Shown here: positions 7,870-16,379 of the stretch, piece by piece | Layout of the letters: every line of letters starts with the position of its first letter | Position numbering within the stretch: the stretch's first letter is position 1 | Source: an uncultured Lachnospiraceae bacterium | Lineage (GTDB): Bacteria; Bacillota; Clostridia; Lachnospirales; Lachnospiraceae | DNA length: 64,000 nucleotides | Direction: 5' to 3' | Assembly (NCBI GenBank): GCA_947575805.1 | Contig: CANPOY010000004.1 | Location: forward strand, 33,983 to 97,982 | Program-made: the position numbers and the translations under genes | The notes under the pieces: generated by a model | Databases searched by the model: none | What the model was told of the DNA's origin: nothing | The model's input: only the letters and a program-made list of their open reading frames with translations

Positions 7870-9282
7870 TTGGCAAAGCAGAATAAGATCAGAAAATATA
7901 GAAAGCCTGTAAATCTGAATATCGGCATGATTATTTTCGGCGCTATTTTCATATATGTGATTGTCTGTGTCATCATATATTTTCAGACCAGCCATATCGT
8001 GCGTTACGAGGTTCAGGAGGGATCTCTTGCGGTAGATAATGTGTACCGGGGGGTGATCCTTCGGGAAGAGACGGTGGTGTACAATCAGGCTGCAGGCTAT
8101 GTGAATTATTATGCGAGAGAAGGCGAAAGGCTGGCGAAGAACGGGTTGGTCTATATCGTTGATGAGACGGGGAGGCTGGGTGAAGAGCTGGCAGCGGCCG
8201 ATCCGGAGACAAATACACTTAGCAACAGGGAACTGACAGAATTCCGCAGCGAGATCATTCATTTTTCCCACGGTTATGACAGTGCCAATTATGACATGGT
8301 TTATGACTTTAAGAATTCCCTTAAGAGCACTGTGCTGAAGCTGGCAAATGTGAATATGCTGAAGAATATCGCCGATCTGAACGGTGCATCCGGTGCAAAC
8401 ACCATCAATTACTATTATGCACCGGTCACAGGCGTTGTTTCTTATTGGGTGGACGGGTATGAAGACTTAAAGGCACAGGATGTGACGGCGGCAACCTTTG
8501 ATACCAGGGAAAGCGGCTATGAAAAGAACCAGATGTTCAGTAACTCCCTGCTGGCTGTGAATGATCCGGTATACAAACTGACTACCAGCGAGAACTGGTC
8601 TCTGGTCATTCCGGTGGAGCCAACGCGGGGTGCAGAGCTGATGCAGAAAGAGTATATAAAGGTGCGTTTCCTTAAGAATCAGTATGAATCCTGGGGAAAG
8701 GTATTTATGATTACCAATGCTGACGGCAATACATACCTGAAGCTGGAATTTAACAATTCCATGGTTACCTTTATTAACGACAGATTCCTGGACGTGGAGC
8801 TGATCGTGGAGGATGAGACCGGGTTAAAGATTCCTCTTTCCGCCATTGTGCAGAAGGACTTTTTCCTGATTCCCGAGGGTTTCCTGATTCCCGGCGGCAG
8901 CAACGGCGGAAGCAGCATTATGCGGCAGTGTTATCTGGAGGACGGAACGATCTCCAGTGAGCAGCTGGAGGTGGAGGTTTATAACTATTCCAGTGAAACC
9001 AAGGAGTATTATCTGGACAGTTCCCTTTTAAATGCGGGGGACATTCTGTATAAACTGGACGGGCAGGAGACCTATGTGGTGAGTAAGCGTGCCATGCTGA
9101 CCGGAGTCTATAATATGAACAAAGGGTACGCGGACTTTAAGCAGATTAATATTCTGTACCAGAATGACGAATATGCCATCGTGAAGTCCAATACGAAATA
9201 CGGCCTGAATGTGTATGATTATATTGTGCTGGATGCGGCGGCAGTCAAGGACGACCAGTTTATTCAGTACCTGGAGCAGTGA
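7870..9282 (+). CDS. HlyD-like membrane-anchored adaptor protein
   Basis: A 470-residue protein with a basic N-terminus, one membrane segment at about residues 20-40, then an extracellular beta-rich region. The early stretch EGSLAVDNVYRGVILREETVV and the later paired segments match the biotinyl/lipoyl-like and beta-barrel parts of HlyD-family adaptors. The long central coiled coil of classic HlyD is short here. A TTG start at 7870 is chosen because the basic residues before the membrane segment belong to the conserved N-terminus. No ABC transporter lies nearby. In related genomes a gene of this kind precedes yggS and sepF; here a GNAT and a CapA-like gene lie in between. The role is unknown, possibly in the cell envelope. 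Confidence 0.65.
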   Translation: MAKQNKIRKYRKPVNLNIGMIIFGAIFIYVIVCVIIYFQTSHIVRYEVQEGSLAVDNVYRGVILREETVVYNQAAGYVNYYAREGERLAKNGLVYIVDETGRLGEELAAADPETNTLSNRELTEFRSEIIHFSHGYDSANYDMVYDFKNSLKSTVLKLANVNMLKNIADLNGASGANTINYYYAPVTGVVSYWVDGYEDLKAQDVTAATFDTRESGYEKNQMFSNSLLAVNDPVYKLTTSENWSLVIPVEPTRGAELMQKEYIKVRFLKNQYESWGKVFMITNADGNTYLKLEFNNSMVTFINDRFLDVELIVEDETGLKIPLSAIVQKDFFLIPEGFLIPGGSNGGSSIMRQCYLEDGTISSEQLEVEVYNYSSETKEYYLDSSLLNAGDILYKLDGQETYVVSKRAMLTGVYNMNKGYADFKQINILYQNDEYAIVKSNTKYGLNVYDYIVLDAAAVKDDQFIQYLEQ

Positions 9283-9297
9283 GGAGGATAACAGTAA

Positions 9298-9720
9298 GTG
9301 GATGATGTGTTTTTGAAGGAAATTGAAACGGAGCAGGAATTAAAGGACGTCCTTGCCATGTGTTATGATATTCTGGGCACGGGCAATTCCGAGCTTTACG
9401 GATATGATGCCTGGTATAAAAGGTTTCTGGACGGCCGGCAGCCCCTGGTATTTGCCGAAGAAAACGGAAAACCGGTTTCGGCGGTTTTGGGTCGTGCCGA
9501 GAATGAAGAAAGCCTTGTAATCGGCTTTACGGCATGCCGTGAGGAATACAGAAAGCAGGGAATTACGAGGAAGCTGATGAATTACTTTGAGGAACTGGCG
9601 GGAGAAAAGGGTTTCAAATATATTACACTGGGTTCCAAAGAGGACGGGTTTTATGAAAAGTGCGGCTACAAAGTGATATTCCAGGTTCACGGGCAGAATA
9701 TTTTTCAGAAGGTATTATAA
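9298..9720 (+). CDS. GNAT-family N-acetyltransferase
   Basis: Acetyl-CoA-dependent N-acetyltransferase fold of 140 residues. The acetyl-CoA-binding motif A is seen as FTACREEYRKQGITRKLM, followed by motif B around YITLGSKEDGFYEKCGYK. The substrate cannot be predicted. The GTG start at 9298 has GAGGAGG 10 nt upstream, and a nearby ATG is out of frame. It lies 15 nt behind the HlyD-like gene, so the two are probably co-transcribed. Confidence 0.85.
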   Translation: MDDVFLKEIETEQELKDVLAMCYDILGTGNSELYGYDAWYKRFLDGRQPLVFAEENGKPVSAVLGRAENEESLVIGFTACREEYRKQGITRKLMNYFEELAGEKGFKYITLGSKEDGFYEKCGYKVIFQVHGQNIFQKVL

Positions 9721-9739
9721 AATCAACAGGGAAATTGCG

Positions 9740-11044
9740 GTGATAAACAAAATGAACTACAGAAAGAAAATCAGCAAAGCTTTTCTATGTCTGCTTCTGT
9801 CATTGATCATTTTTTCAGGCTGTGGCGGCCCGGCGCAGGAAGATATGCCGGAAGCGGCGGTTTCTTCCGGGACGGCGCTTACACAGACCGGGAATTCGGC
9901 TTCGACAACGGAGCAGGAGCAGACTGAGACGGAAAGCCCCGATTCGGAGCCAACGCTGGAATGGCTTCCCGAATCCCTGCCGGTACAAACCCCGGAAGCA
10001 GTCCCGACGAAGGAGATAAGGCTTGTGATGGTGGGAGATATTCTGCTGCACACGCCATTGGCGGAAAGCGGGAAGAAGCCGGAGGGCGGCTATGATTTCA
10101 GGGCGGTATTTGCAAATTTGAAAGAGGAAATCCAGGCGGCGGACCTGGCGCTGGTGAATCAGGAGGTCATTATCGGCGGCACGGAGCTTGGAGTGTCCGG
10201 ATATCCGGTCTTTAATGCGCCTTATGAGCTGGGAGATGCCCTGGTGGACGCGGGTTTTAACATTATTCTCCACGCCACAAATCACGCATTGGATAAGGGA
10301 AGGCGGGGAGTTTTAAACTGCCTGTCCTTCTGGCAGGAAAATTATCCGGATACGGCGGTGCTGGGCATTCATGCCAGTAAGGAGTCACAGCAGGAAATCT
10401 ATGTGTATGAACAGCAGGGAATCCGCATTGCCGTGTTGAATTATACTTATGGCACCAACGGAATCCCGCTGCCGGAGGATATGCCCTATGCGGTGGATCT
10501 GCTTGACAAAGACAGGGTAATTGAAGATCTGAAACGGGTGCAGGAGTTTGCGGATTTTGTGGTGGTCTGTCCCCATTGGGGAAAGGAGTATGTGCTGGAG
10601 CAGACCGAAAATCAGGAAAATTGGGCGGAAATCTTTATAGAGAACGGTGCAGACCTGATCCTGGGCACCCATCCCCATGTAATAGAACCTGTAGAGCTGA
10701 TAACCTCCGAAAACGGGAATCAGGCGCTGGTTTATTATTCTCTGGGAAACTTTGTCAATTGGACCTCCGGCACCGGATCAGGTGTCTCCAACCGCATGGT
10801 GGGCGGAATGGCACAGGTCACCATCGGCCTGGATGAAAACGGCGATGCAGTGATTACGGAGTATGGAGTGCTGCCGGTGGTGTGCCATTTGGAGAAGGGT
10901 TTCGGCGGTGTGACGGTTTATCCCCTTTCCGAATACACAGAGGAGCTTGCGGCTCGCAATGAGATTCTGAAGCAGGATGAAAGCTTTTCCTTAGAGTACT
11001 GTCAGGAGCTGGTTAAAAGCGTATTCGGGGAAATGGCTAAATGA
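9740..11044 (+). CDS. CapA-family metallophosphoesterase-like lipoprotein
   Basis: Predicted lipid-anchored extracellular protein: a signal with lipobox IIFSGC, a linker of about 70 residues rich in E, T, S and P, then a CapA/PgsA-like domain. Domain hallmarks are MVGDILLHTPL, VNQEVIIGG, HATNHALDKGR, VVCPHWGKEY, LGTHPHVIEPVE and YYSLGNFV, which supply the metal-binding Asp, Asn and His residues of the calcineurin-like fold. CapA proteins act in poly-glutamate capsule systems, but no pgs/cap synthesis genes are nearby, so the substrate is open. I use the GTG at 9740; an ATG at 9752 is the alternative. Confidence 0.85.
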   Translation: MINKMNYRKKISKAFLCLLLSLIIFSGCGGPAQEDMPEAAVSSGTALTQTGNSASTTEQEQTETESPDSEPTLEWLPESLPVQTPEAVPTKEIRLVMVGDILLHTPLAESGKKPEGGYDFRAVFANLKEEIQAADLALVNQEVIIGGTELGVSGYPVFNAPYELGDALVDAGFNIILHATNHALDKGRRGVLNCLSFWQENYPDTAVLGIHASKESQQEIYVYEQQGIRIAVLNYTYGTNGIPLPEDMPYAVDLLDKDRVIEDLKRVQEFADFVVVCPHWGKEYVLEQTENQENWAEIFIENGADLILGTHPHVIEPVELITSENGNQALVYYSLGNFVNWTSGTGSGVSNRMVGGMAQVTIGLDENGDAVITEYGVLPVVCHLEKGFGGVTVYPLSEYTEELAARNEILKQDESFSLEYCQELVKSVFGEMAK

Positions 11045-11086
11045 GGGGCTATTGACAAAGAAATTTATTGAGCTGTGAAATCTCTG

Positions 11087-11114
11087 CAATACCCTGTCGA
11101 GAGACAGGGTATTG
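11087..11114 (+). terminator. Strong hairpin with GAGA tetraloop, without T tract
   Basis: Perfect 12-bp stem CAATACCCTGTC / GACAGGGTATTG closing a GAGA tetraloop. The following bases (TAAATTGCGG) are not a T run, so termination is uncertain. The right arm overlaps the predicted -35 of the next promoter, so the element could instead be regulatory. Confidence 0.5.
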
Positions 11115-11139
11115 TAAATTGCGGCGAATCGTATATAAT
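11112..11139 (+). promoter_or_regulatory. Predicted promoter for yggS-sepF
   Basis: -35 TTGTAA (11112-11117), 16-bp spacer, -10 TATAAT (11134-11139). Confidence 0.55.
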
Positions 11140-11192
11140 AAAGTGAGCTGCCGGGGACGGCAGGAGGAAAAGAGACGGGAGAAGACAGCGGA

Positions 11193-11888
11193 ATGATTCG
11201 GGAAAATATAGCGGAGACAGAGGAAAAAATCAGGGAAGCATGCAGGCGCGCCGGACAGGACAGTCAGGAGGTCAGCCTGATCGCGGTCAGCAAGACCAAG
11301 CCCGTGGGGATGCTTCGGGAAGCCTATGAGGCAGGAGTCCGGGATTTCGGGGAGAATAAGGTACAGGAGCTTATGGAGAAAATACCTGTTCTGCCTGAGG
11401 ACATCCGCTGGCATATGATCGGGCATCTGCAGCGGAATAAGGTGAAATATATTGTGGGGAAGGTCTGGATGATCCACAGCGTGGATTCCCTGGAGCTGGC
11501 GAAGGAAATCAGCAAAGAAGCCGTTAAACAGCAGGTGACGGTTCGTATCCTGCTGGAGGTGAACGTGGCGGAAGAGGAAAGCAAATTCGGTGTGACTGTT
11601 CAGGAGGTGTGCGCCCTGGCGGAGGAGGTTTCTAAGCTGCCGGGAATCCGGGTGGAAGGACTGATGACCATTGCGCCCTATACAGAGAAACCGGAAGAAA
11701 ATCGCATATATTTTAAGCAGTTGAAACAATTGTCTGTTGACATATACGATAAAAACATTGATAATGTTAGTATGAATGTGCTGTCCATGGGGATGACCGG
11801 CGATTACTCCGTTGCTGTAGAGGAGGGTGCCACGTATGTGAGAGTCGGAACCGGAATCTTTGGCGAGCGGAAAGGCATGGTAGTTTAA
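11193..11888 (+). CDS. YggS-family PLP-binding protein
   Basis: Pyridoxal-5'-phosphate homeostasis protein of the YggS/PROSC (YlmE) family, a single TIM-barrel without a known enzymatic reaction. The cofactor lysine is in SLIAVSKTKP, and other family stretches are FGENKVQELMEK, WHMIGHLQRNKVKY, GLMTIAPYTE and LSMGMTGDYSVAVEEG. 231 residues is the family length. sepF begins 2 nt after the stop, the classic ylmE-ylmF arrangement of Firmicutes. Confidence 0.93.
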   Translation: MIRENIAETEEKIREACRRAGQDSQEVSLIAVSKTKPVGMLREAYEAGVRDFGENKVQELMEKIPVLPEDIRWHMIGHLQRNKVKYIVGKVWMIHSVDSLELAKEISKEAVKQQVTVRILLEVNVAEEESKFGVTVQEVCALAEEVSKLPGIRVEGLMTIAPYTEKPEENRIYFKQLKQLSVDIYDKNIDNVSMNVLSMGMTGDYSVAVEEGATYVRVGTGIFGERKGMVV

Positions 11889-11890
11889 AT

Positions 11891-12421
11891 ATGGGAGTGA
11901 TGGATAAGTTCTTAAATTACATGAAGCTGAACGGCGAGGATGACGACGAATACTTTGACGAGGATTATCTTGACGACGATGAGGAGATAGAGGCTCCGCC
12001 TTCCAGAAAGGTACAGTCACAGAAGCTGAAGGAGGACGAAACAGCGGAAGAACGGGCTGTGAGAAAGGCTGTACCTTCCAGCAAGATCACGCCCATCAAG
12101 CAGCCTGCTGCGAGAAGATCCACCGGCAGCAACGGCATGGAAGTATGTGTGATCAAGCCTACTTCCGTGGAGGATGCAAGAGAGATTACAGAGACGCTTC
12201 TGGCGAACAGGACCGTGGTTCTGAACCTGGAAGGTCTGGATGTGGACATAGCCCAAAGGATCATTGATTTTACCAGCGGTTCCTGCTATGCGATTTCAGG
12301 CAATCTGCAGAAGGTCTCTCACTATATTTTTATAATAACCCCTGCAAGTGTGGATATTTCAGGTGACTTTCAGGATATTTTCGGCGGATCGTTCGATATG
12401 CCGATAAACAACAATAACTAG
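11891..12421 (+). CDS. sepF: Cell division protein SepF
   Basis: FtsZ-binding protein that forms rings and tethers FtsZ to the membrane. The N-terminal MGVMDKFLNYMKLN is the amphipathic membrane-binding helix. An acidic, low-complexity linker follows (about residues 15-75). The C-terminal SepF domain contains CVIKPTSVEDAREI, VVLNLEGLDVDIAQRIIDF and CYAISGNLQKVSHYIF. It is probably translationally coupled to yggS, since it has only a weak ribosome binding site of its own. Confidence 0.92.
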   Translation: MGVMDKFLNYMKLNGEDDDEYFDEDYLDDDEEIEAPPSRKVQSQKLKEDETAEERAVRKAVPSSKITPIKQPAARRSTGSNGMEVCVIKPTSVEDAREITETLLANRTVVLNLEGLDVDIAQRIIDFTSGSCYAISGNLQKVSHYIFIITPASVDISGDFQDIFGGSFDMPINNNN

Positions 12422-12470
12422 ACCGTTAAAATTTGGTCTGCAGGAGATTTCCTGATTCATGAGGAAACGT

Positions 12471-12494
12471 AAGAGTCCGCTCTGCGGGCTCTTT
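12471..12494 (+). terminator. Terminator-like hairpin after sepF
   Basis: Stem AAGAGTCCGC / GCGGGCTCTT with loop TCT. The downstream T content is modest (TGACTATCATTTAATTT), so it is a weak or partial terminator. Confidence 0.5.
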
Positions 12495-12531
12495 GACTAT
12501 CATTTAATTTACCATCGGGGAGAACGGAGAC

Positions 12532-13641
12532 ATGTCAGAAAGATTATCAATTCTTTATGAAAAGAAGCCCTGCTATGATATTGTATTCACCAGGGGATTT
12601 CAGGAGCTTTTGAAGGAGCTGGAAACTTTGGGGCTGGAGAACAGAAGGGTTTGTATTGTTACGGATTCCAAAGTGGATGAGATTTACGGGGATCAGGTGC
12701 TTCGGCTGCTGCAGGGGAAGTGCCTGAAGGCGGTGAAATATGTTTTCCCCCGGGGAGAAGAGAATAAAACCCTGGATACGGTCAGGGAAGCATATCGTTT
12801 CCTGATAGAAGGGGAATTTGACAGAAAGGACCTGCTGCTGGCCCTGGGCGGCGGGGTAGTGGGAGATACCACAGGCTTTATCGCAGCTACCTACTTAAGA
12901 GGAGTAGACTTCGTACAAGTGCCTACTACACTGTTATCCCAGGCGGATAGCAGTATCGGCGGAAAGACCGGTGTGGATTTTGACGGATACAAGAATATGG
13001 TGGGAGCCTTTAAGATGCCAAGGCTCGTGTATATGAATCTTGAGACCTTGACTACGTTGGAGGACAGGCAGTATTTTTCCGGTTTTGCGGAGATTATGAA
13101 ACATGGGCTTATCAAGGATGCGGCATTTTACGAATGGCTGATTCAAAATATGTATGAGATCTGTGAGAGAGATATGGACGTGCTGCAGGAAATGCTGATG
13201 CGCAGCTGCATGGTGAAAAAGCTGGTGGTGGAAAAGGATCCGACAGAGAAGGGGGACCGGGCGCTGCTGAACTTCGGACATACCATAGGACATGCCGTGG
13301 AGAAGGCAAAGCATTTTGAAATGTATCATGGCGAATGCGTGGCCCTGGGTGCGGTGGCGGCGGCGTATATTTCCTGGAAGCGGGAGCTGCTGTCCATGGA
13401 GGAGTATTACGAGATCAGGGATATGTTTGTCCCCTTTAACCTGCCCATCACAGTGGACGGGATCGATCCTGAGGAAGTCTTAAAACTGACGAAATCCGAT
13501 AAAAAGATGGAATCGGGAAGGATCAGATTCGTGCTGTTGAAAAAGATAGGACGGGCGGTGACAGACACTACGGTGACGGATGAGGAGATTCTGGCCGCAA
13601 TCAACGAAATATATTTCAGTGAAGAGGATGCCCATGCTTAA
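12532..13641 (+). CDS. aroB: 3-dehydroquinate synthase
   Basis: Second step of the shikimate pathway (DAHP to 3-dehydroquinate; NAD and a divalent metal as cofactors). Family hallmarks: RRVCIVTDSKVDEIYG, the glycine-rich LALGGGVVGDTTGFIAATYL, VPTTLLSQADSSIGGKT, the catalytic-site stretch NFGHTIGHAVE and YHGECVALG. 369 residues is normal. No other aro gene is nearby. lspA overlaps its 3' end by 8 nt, so aroB, lspA and rluD look like one transcript. Confidence 0.95.
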   Translation: MSERLSILYEKKPCYDIVFTRGFQELLKELETLGLENRRVCIVTDSKVDEIYGDQVLRLLQGKCLKAVKYVFPRGEENKTLDTVREAYRFLIEGEFDRKDLLLALGGGVVGDTTGFIAATYLRGVDFVQVPTTLLSQADSSIGGKTGVDFDGYKNMVGAFKMPRLVYMNLETLTTLEDRQYFSGFAEIMKHGLIKDAAFYEWLIQNMYEICERDMDVLQEMLMRSCMVKKLVVEKDPTEKGDRALLNFGHTIGHAVEKAKHFEMYHGECVALGAVAAAYISWKRELLSMEEYYEIRDMFVPFNLPITVDGIDPEEVLKLTKSDKKMESGRIRFVLLKKIGRAVTDTTVTDEEILAAINEIYFSEEDAHA

Positions 13642-14176
13642 AAAGAATCAGAAACGGATGAAAATAATTATGCTGCTGGTGGATCTGCTGGTGGCGGGGC
13701 TGCTGCTTGTGCTGGATCAGTTTACCAAATATCTGGCGATCAGACACTTAAAAGACAGCCAGGCGTATGTTCTGATTGACGGTGTGCTGGAACTAAAATA
13801 TCTGGAAAACAGAGGATCGGCTTTCGGCATGCTGCAGAATCAGAAGTTCTTTATCCTCTTTGTAGGGTTTGTATTTCTGGGGGTGATCCTGTTTTTCCTG
13901 TTCAAGCTGCCCGTTGAAAAAAAATTCAGAATCGTGCACATTCTCCTGGCGGCGGTGATCGCGGGAGGCCTGGGAAATATGATAGATCGTTTCCGTTTTG
14001 ACTATGTGGTGGATTTTATCTATTTTGTACTGATTAATTTCCCCATTTTTAACGTGGCAGACTGTTATATCGTGGTCTCCGTCATCGGGCTGTTTATCCT
14101 GTTTTTGTTTGTGTTTCAGGAAAAGGATCTGGAATTTCTGAGTTTTAAGCAGAATAAATACAGGGAAATGAAATAG
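13634..14176 (+). CDS. lspA: Lipoprotein signal peptidase (SPase II)
   Basis: Aspartyl membrane protease that removes signal peptides from diacylated prolipoproteins. It has four membrane segments and the conserved boxes LVLDQFTKYLA, LENRGSAFGML, GGLGNMIDRFRFDYVVDF and PIFNVADCYIV. The last two carry the catalytic aspartates. The longer frame starts upstream, but GAAGAGG at 13621-13627 points to the ATG at 13634 (180 residues). Several lipoproteins in this window are potential substrates. Confidence 0.93.
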   Translation: MLKKNQKRMKIIMLLVDLLVAGLLLVLDQFTKYLAIRHLKDSQAYVLIDGVLELKYLENRGSAFGMLQNQKFFILFVGFVFLGVILFFLFKLPVEKKFRIVHILLAAVIAGGLGNMIDRFRFDYVVDFIYFVLINFPIFNVADCYIVVSVIGLFILFLFVFQEKDLEFLSFKQNKYREMK

Positions 14177-14179
14177 GAT

Positions 14180-15097
14180 ATGGACAGATTTTGCTTTGAA
14201 ATCACGGAAAGAGAAGAAAACGAGAGAATAGACAGGTGCCTTGCGCTGCTGATTGATACCCTGTCCCGTTCTTTTATTCAGAAAATGATAAGCGCCGGTA
14301 ACGTCAATGTCAACGGTGAACCCGTGAAGGCCAGCTACAGGGTAAGGCCGGAGGACCGGGTGGAGTTCGGGCTGCCGGAGGCGATAGAGCCGGAGATAGA
14401 GCCGGAAGAGATTCCTTTGGATATTCTGTACGAGGACAACGACGTGATCGTGGTCAACAAACCCAAGGGGATGGTGGTGCATCCGGCTGCGGGACATTAC
14501 AGCGGCACCCTGGTAAACGCTTTGATGTATCACTGTGGGGACAGTCTTTCCGGTATCAACGGGGTCATGCGTCCCGGCATCGTTCATCGCATTGACAGAG
14601 ATACCACAGGATCCGTCATTGTCTGTAAAAACGACGCTGCCCATAACTGTATTGCCGGGCAGCTGAAAGAACATACCGTAATCCGGCGCTATGAAGCCGT
14701 CTGCTGGGGTGTGCTGAAAGAAGACCAGGGTACTGTAGACAGGCCCATCGGCAGGCACCCCACGGAACGAAAGAAAATGGCGGTAAACGAAAGGAACGGT
14801 AAGCCGGCGGTGACTCATTACAGGGTGCTGGAGCGCTTTCGGGATTACACCCATATTGAGTGTGTGCTGGAGACGGGCAGAACCCATCAGATCCGGGTTC
14901 ACATGGCCAGCATCGGCCATCCGCTTCTGGGGGATGAGGTCTATGCCGGCAGTCGGAAATGCCCTTACCGCTTACAGGGTCAGACACTGCATGCAAAGAT
15001 CCTGGGGTTTCGGCATCCCTCTACAGAGGATTATATCGAGACCTGTGCGCCACTGCCGGAATATTTTCAGCACTTGCTGCATACGCTGGCGCATTAA
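14180..15097 (+). CDS. RluD-type 23S rRNA pseudouridine synthase
   Basis: RluA-superfamily enzyme with an N-terminal S4 RNA-binding domain (ERIDRCLALLIDTLSRSF through NVNGEPVKASYRVRPEDRV) and a catalytic domain. The catalytic aspartate is in VHRIDRDTTG. Other motifs are VVNKPKGMVVHPA and LETGRTHQIRVHMASIGHP. It lies directly behind lspA, the same lspA-rluD (ylyB) pairing found across Firmicutes. 305 residues. Which uridines it modifies cannot be read from sequence. Confidence 0.92.
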   Translation: MDRFCFEITEREENERIDRCLALLIDTLSRSFIQKMISAGNVNVNGEPVKASYRVRPEDRVEFGLPEAIEPEIEPEEIPLDILYEDNDVIVVNKPKGMVVHPAAGHYSGTLVNALMYHCGDSLSGINGVMRPGIVHRIDRDTTGSVIVCKNDAAHNCIAGQLKEHTVIRRYEAVCWGVLKEDQGTVDRPIGRHPTERKKMAVNERNGKPAVTHYRVLERFRDYTHIECVLETGRTHQIRVHMASIGHPLLGDEVYAGSRKCPYRLQGQTLHAKILGFRHPSTEDYIETCAPLPEYFQHLLHTLAH

Positions 15098-15098
15098 T

Positions 15099-15146
15099 GG
15101 CATGGACGCCTATTGGCATGGACGCCTATTGGCATGGACGCCTATT
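15099..15146 (+). repeat. Three exact tandem copies of a 16-bp unit
   Basis: The unit GGCATGGACGCCTATT occurs at 15099-15114, 15115-15130 and 15131-15146 without mismatch, directly after the rluD stop. Each copy carries the left arm of the terminator that follows, so the repeat looks like a duplication of a terminator arm. Confidence 0.95.
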
Positions 15147-15169
15147 GGCGTCCGTGTTGCGCTTTTTTT
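15133..15169 (+). terminator. Rho-independent terminator using the last repeat copy
   Basis: Stem CATGGACGCC / GGCGTCCGTG (one G-T pair) with loop TATT, then TTGCGC and seven Ts. The two upstream repeat copies can pair with the same right arm as alternatives with loops of 20 and 36 nt. Confidence 0.7.
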
Positions 15170-15180
15170 GTGTCAATATC

Positions 15181-15209
15181 TTGTGTAAAGTGATAATTTA
15201 GTGTATAAT
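15181..15209 (+). promoter_or_regulatory. Predicted promoter of the cytidylate kinase-like gene
   Basis: -35 TTGTGT (15181-15186), 17-bp spacer, -10 TATAAT (15204-15209). Confidence 0.55.
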
Positions 15210-15260
15210 TAGATTAGCTGAAACAATTTACAGACTATAGACGGAAGAGAGGTAGGCAGA

Positions 15261-15893
15261 ATGAATACAGTGATTACAATCGGAAGGCAGTTTGGCTCCG
15301 CAGGACGAGAAATCGGCGAAAAGGTAGCGGAATATTTTGGTATCACATGTTACGACAAGGAGCTTTTGACCAGAGCGGCGAAGGAGAGCGGCTTCTGTGA
15401 GGAAATGATTCAGAATCACGACGAGCGTCCCACAAATTCCTTCCTGTATAATCTGGTAATGGATACCTATTCCTTTGGTTACAATGCGTCCTCCTTTGTG
15501 GATATGCCCATCAGCCACAAGGTTTTCCTGGCGCAGTTCGATACCATCAAGAAAATTGCTGAAGAGGGTCCCTGCGTCATTGTAGGCCGCTGTGCGGATT
15601 ATGCCCTGGCAGACAATGATAATGTGGTGAAGCTGTTCATATATGCCGACAATGAGACCAAGATCCGGCGTATTATGGAGAGATATCATCTGAGCGAGGC
15701 GAAGGCCAGGGATATGATTATCAAGAAGGATAAGCAGCGCCAGAGCTATTACAACTATTATTCTTCAAAGAAATGGGGTCGTGCCGACAGCTACGACCTC
15801 TGCATCAACAGCAGCGTGCTTGGGGTAGAGGGCACGGTCAGACTGATCGTGCAGTACATTGAAGATTTTGAGAAGAGAAACGCGGACAAATAG
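15261..15893 (+). CDS. Cytidylate kinase-like family protein
   Basis: P-loop kinase-like protein of 210 residues. The N-terminal ITIGRQFGSAGREIGEKVAE resembles the modified nucleotide-binding loop of the cytidylate kinase-like family, followed by CYDKELLTRAAKESGF. The central CVIVGRCADYALADN and the lid-like KIRRIMERYHLSEAKARDMI match that family. It is not Cmk itself, and the substrate is unknown. It has its own promoter. The L21 leader promoter lies shortly after its stop, so it is likely monocistronic. Confidence 0.8.
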   Translation: MNTVITIGRQFGSAGREIGEKVAEYFGITCYDKELLTRAAKESGFCEEMIQNHDERPTNSFLYNLVMDTYSFGYNASSFVDMPISHKVFLAQFDTIKKIAEEGPCVIVGRCADYALADNDNVVKLFIYADNETKIRRIMERYHLSEAKARDMIIKKDKQRQSYYNYYSSKKWGRADSYDLCINSSVLGVEGTVRLIVQYIEDFEKRNADK

Positions 15894-15925
15894 ATGTCAG
15901 ACGACATCAGAAGAGATTTTAACAG

Positions 15926-15954
15926 TTGACATTTAAGGTACCTTGTGCTATCAT
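15926..15954 (+). promoter_or_regulatory. Strong promoter of the L21 ribosomal operon
   Basis: -35 TTGACA (15926-15931, perfect), 17-bp spacer, extended -10 TGC-TATCAT (-10 at 15949-15954). Confidence 0.8.
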
Positions 15955-15960
15955 GTCATA

Positions 15961-16066
15961 GTATGCCGCATGGCTCGGTTTAAGTGCAGAATATCTGCCA
16001 CCAAAGTCAGCGAGTAAGACAGGCAGCGATCCTGACGGATCAATGCAGTCATGAATAGGAGGTGCC
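15961..16066 (+). promoter_or_regulatory. Ribosomal protein L21 leader RNA (autoregulatory 5' UTR)
   Basis: The roughly 105 nt between the strong promoter and rplU match in position and layout the L21 leader known from Firmicutes. They are GC-richer than the flanks, contain paired segments (for example GCAGCGATCCTGAC followed by GGATC), and end in the AGGAGG of rplU. In that family L21 is thought to bind its own leader. I identify it by context and general structure, not by a covariance-model score. Confidence 0.65.
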
Positions 16067-16070
16067 TTAA

Positions 16071-16379
16071 ATGTACGCAATTATTGCAACAGGCGGAAAG
16101 CAGTACAAGGTTTTCGAGGGTGATGTGATCAAAGTTGAAAAGTTGGATGCCGAACCCGGAAATACTGTTTCCTTTGACCAGGTTATCGCAGTAAGTGACG
16201 GAACCCTCAAGGTGGGCGATGACGTTGCGAAAGCATCCGTGTCCGCTACCGTTATGGAGCAGGGTAAGGGTAAGAAGGTTATTGTATACAAGTACAAGAG
16301 TAAAACCGGATACCACAAGAAGAACGGTCACAGGCAAGCATACACGCAGGTTAAGATTGACAAGATCAACGTGAAATGA
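16071..16379 (+). CDS. rplU: 50S ribosomal protein L21
   Basis: Bacterial L21, 102 residues, starting [18 protein letters not shown] and ending with the family's basic tail ([20 protein letters not shown]). It binds 23S rRNA in the large subunit. Preceded by AGGAGG. It shares an ATGA stop/start overlap with the Prp gene, so translation of the two is coupled. Confidence 0.97.
   Translation: MYAIIATGGKQYKVFEGDVIKVEKLDAEPGNTVSFDQVIAVSDGTLKVGDDVAKASVSATVMEQGKGKKVIVYKYKSKTGYHKKNGHRQAYTQVKIDKINVK

Noticed and set aside
11049..12020. Minus-strand frame of 323 codons over yggS
   Set aside because: Reverse-strand shadow of yggS and the start of sepF, without any recognisable feature.
13793..14920. 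Long antisense frame across lspA and rluD
   Set aside because: It covers two well-supported genes and its protein has low-complexity His/Val/Gln-rich shadow composition.
15099..15146. Tandem 16-bp repeats considered as a CRISPR array
   Set aside because: Units are directly abutting with no spacers and no cas genes exist in the window.
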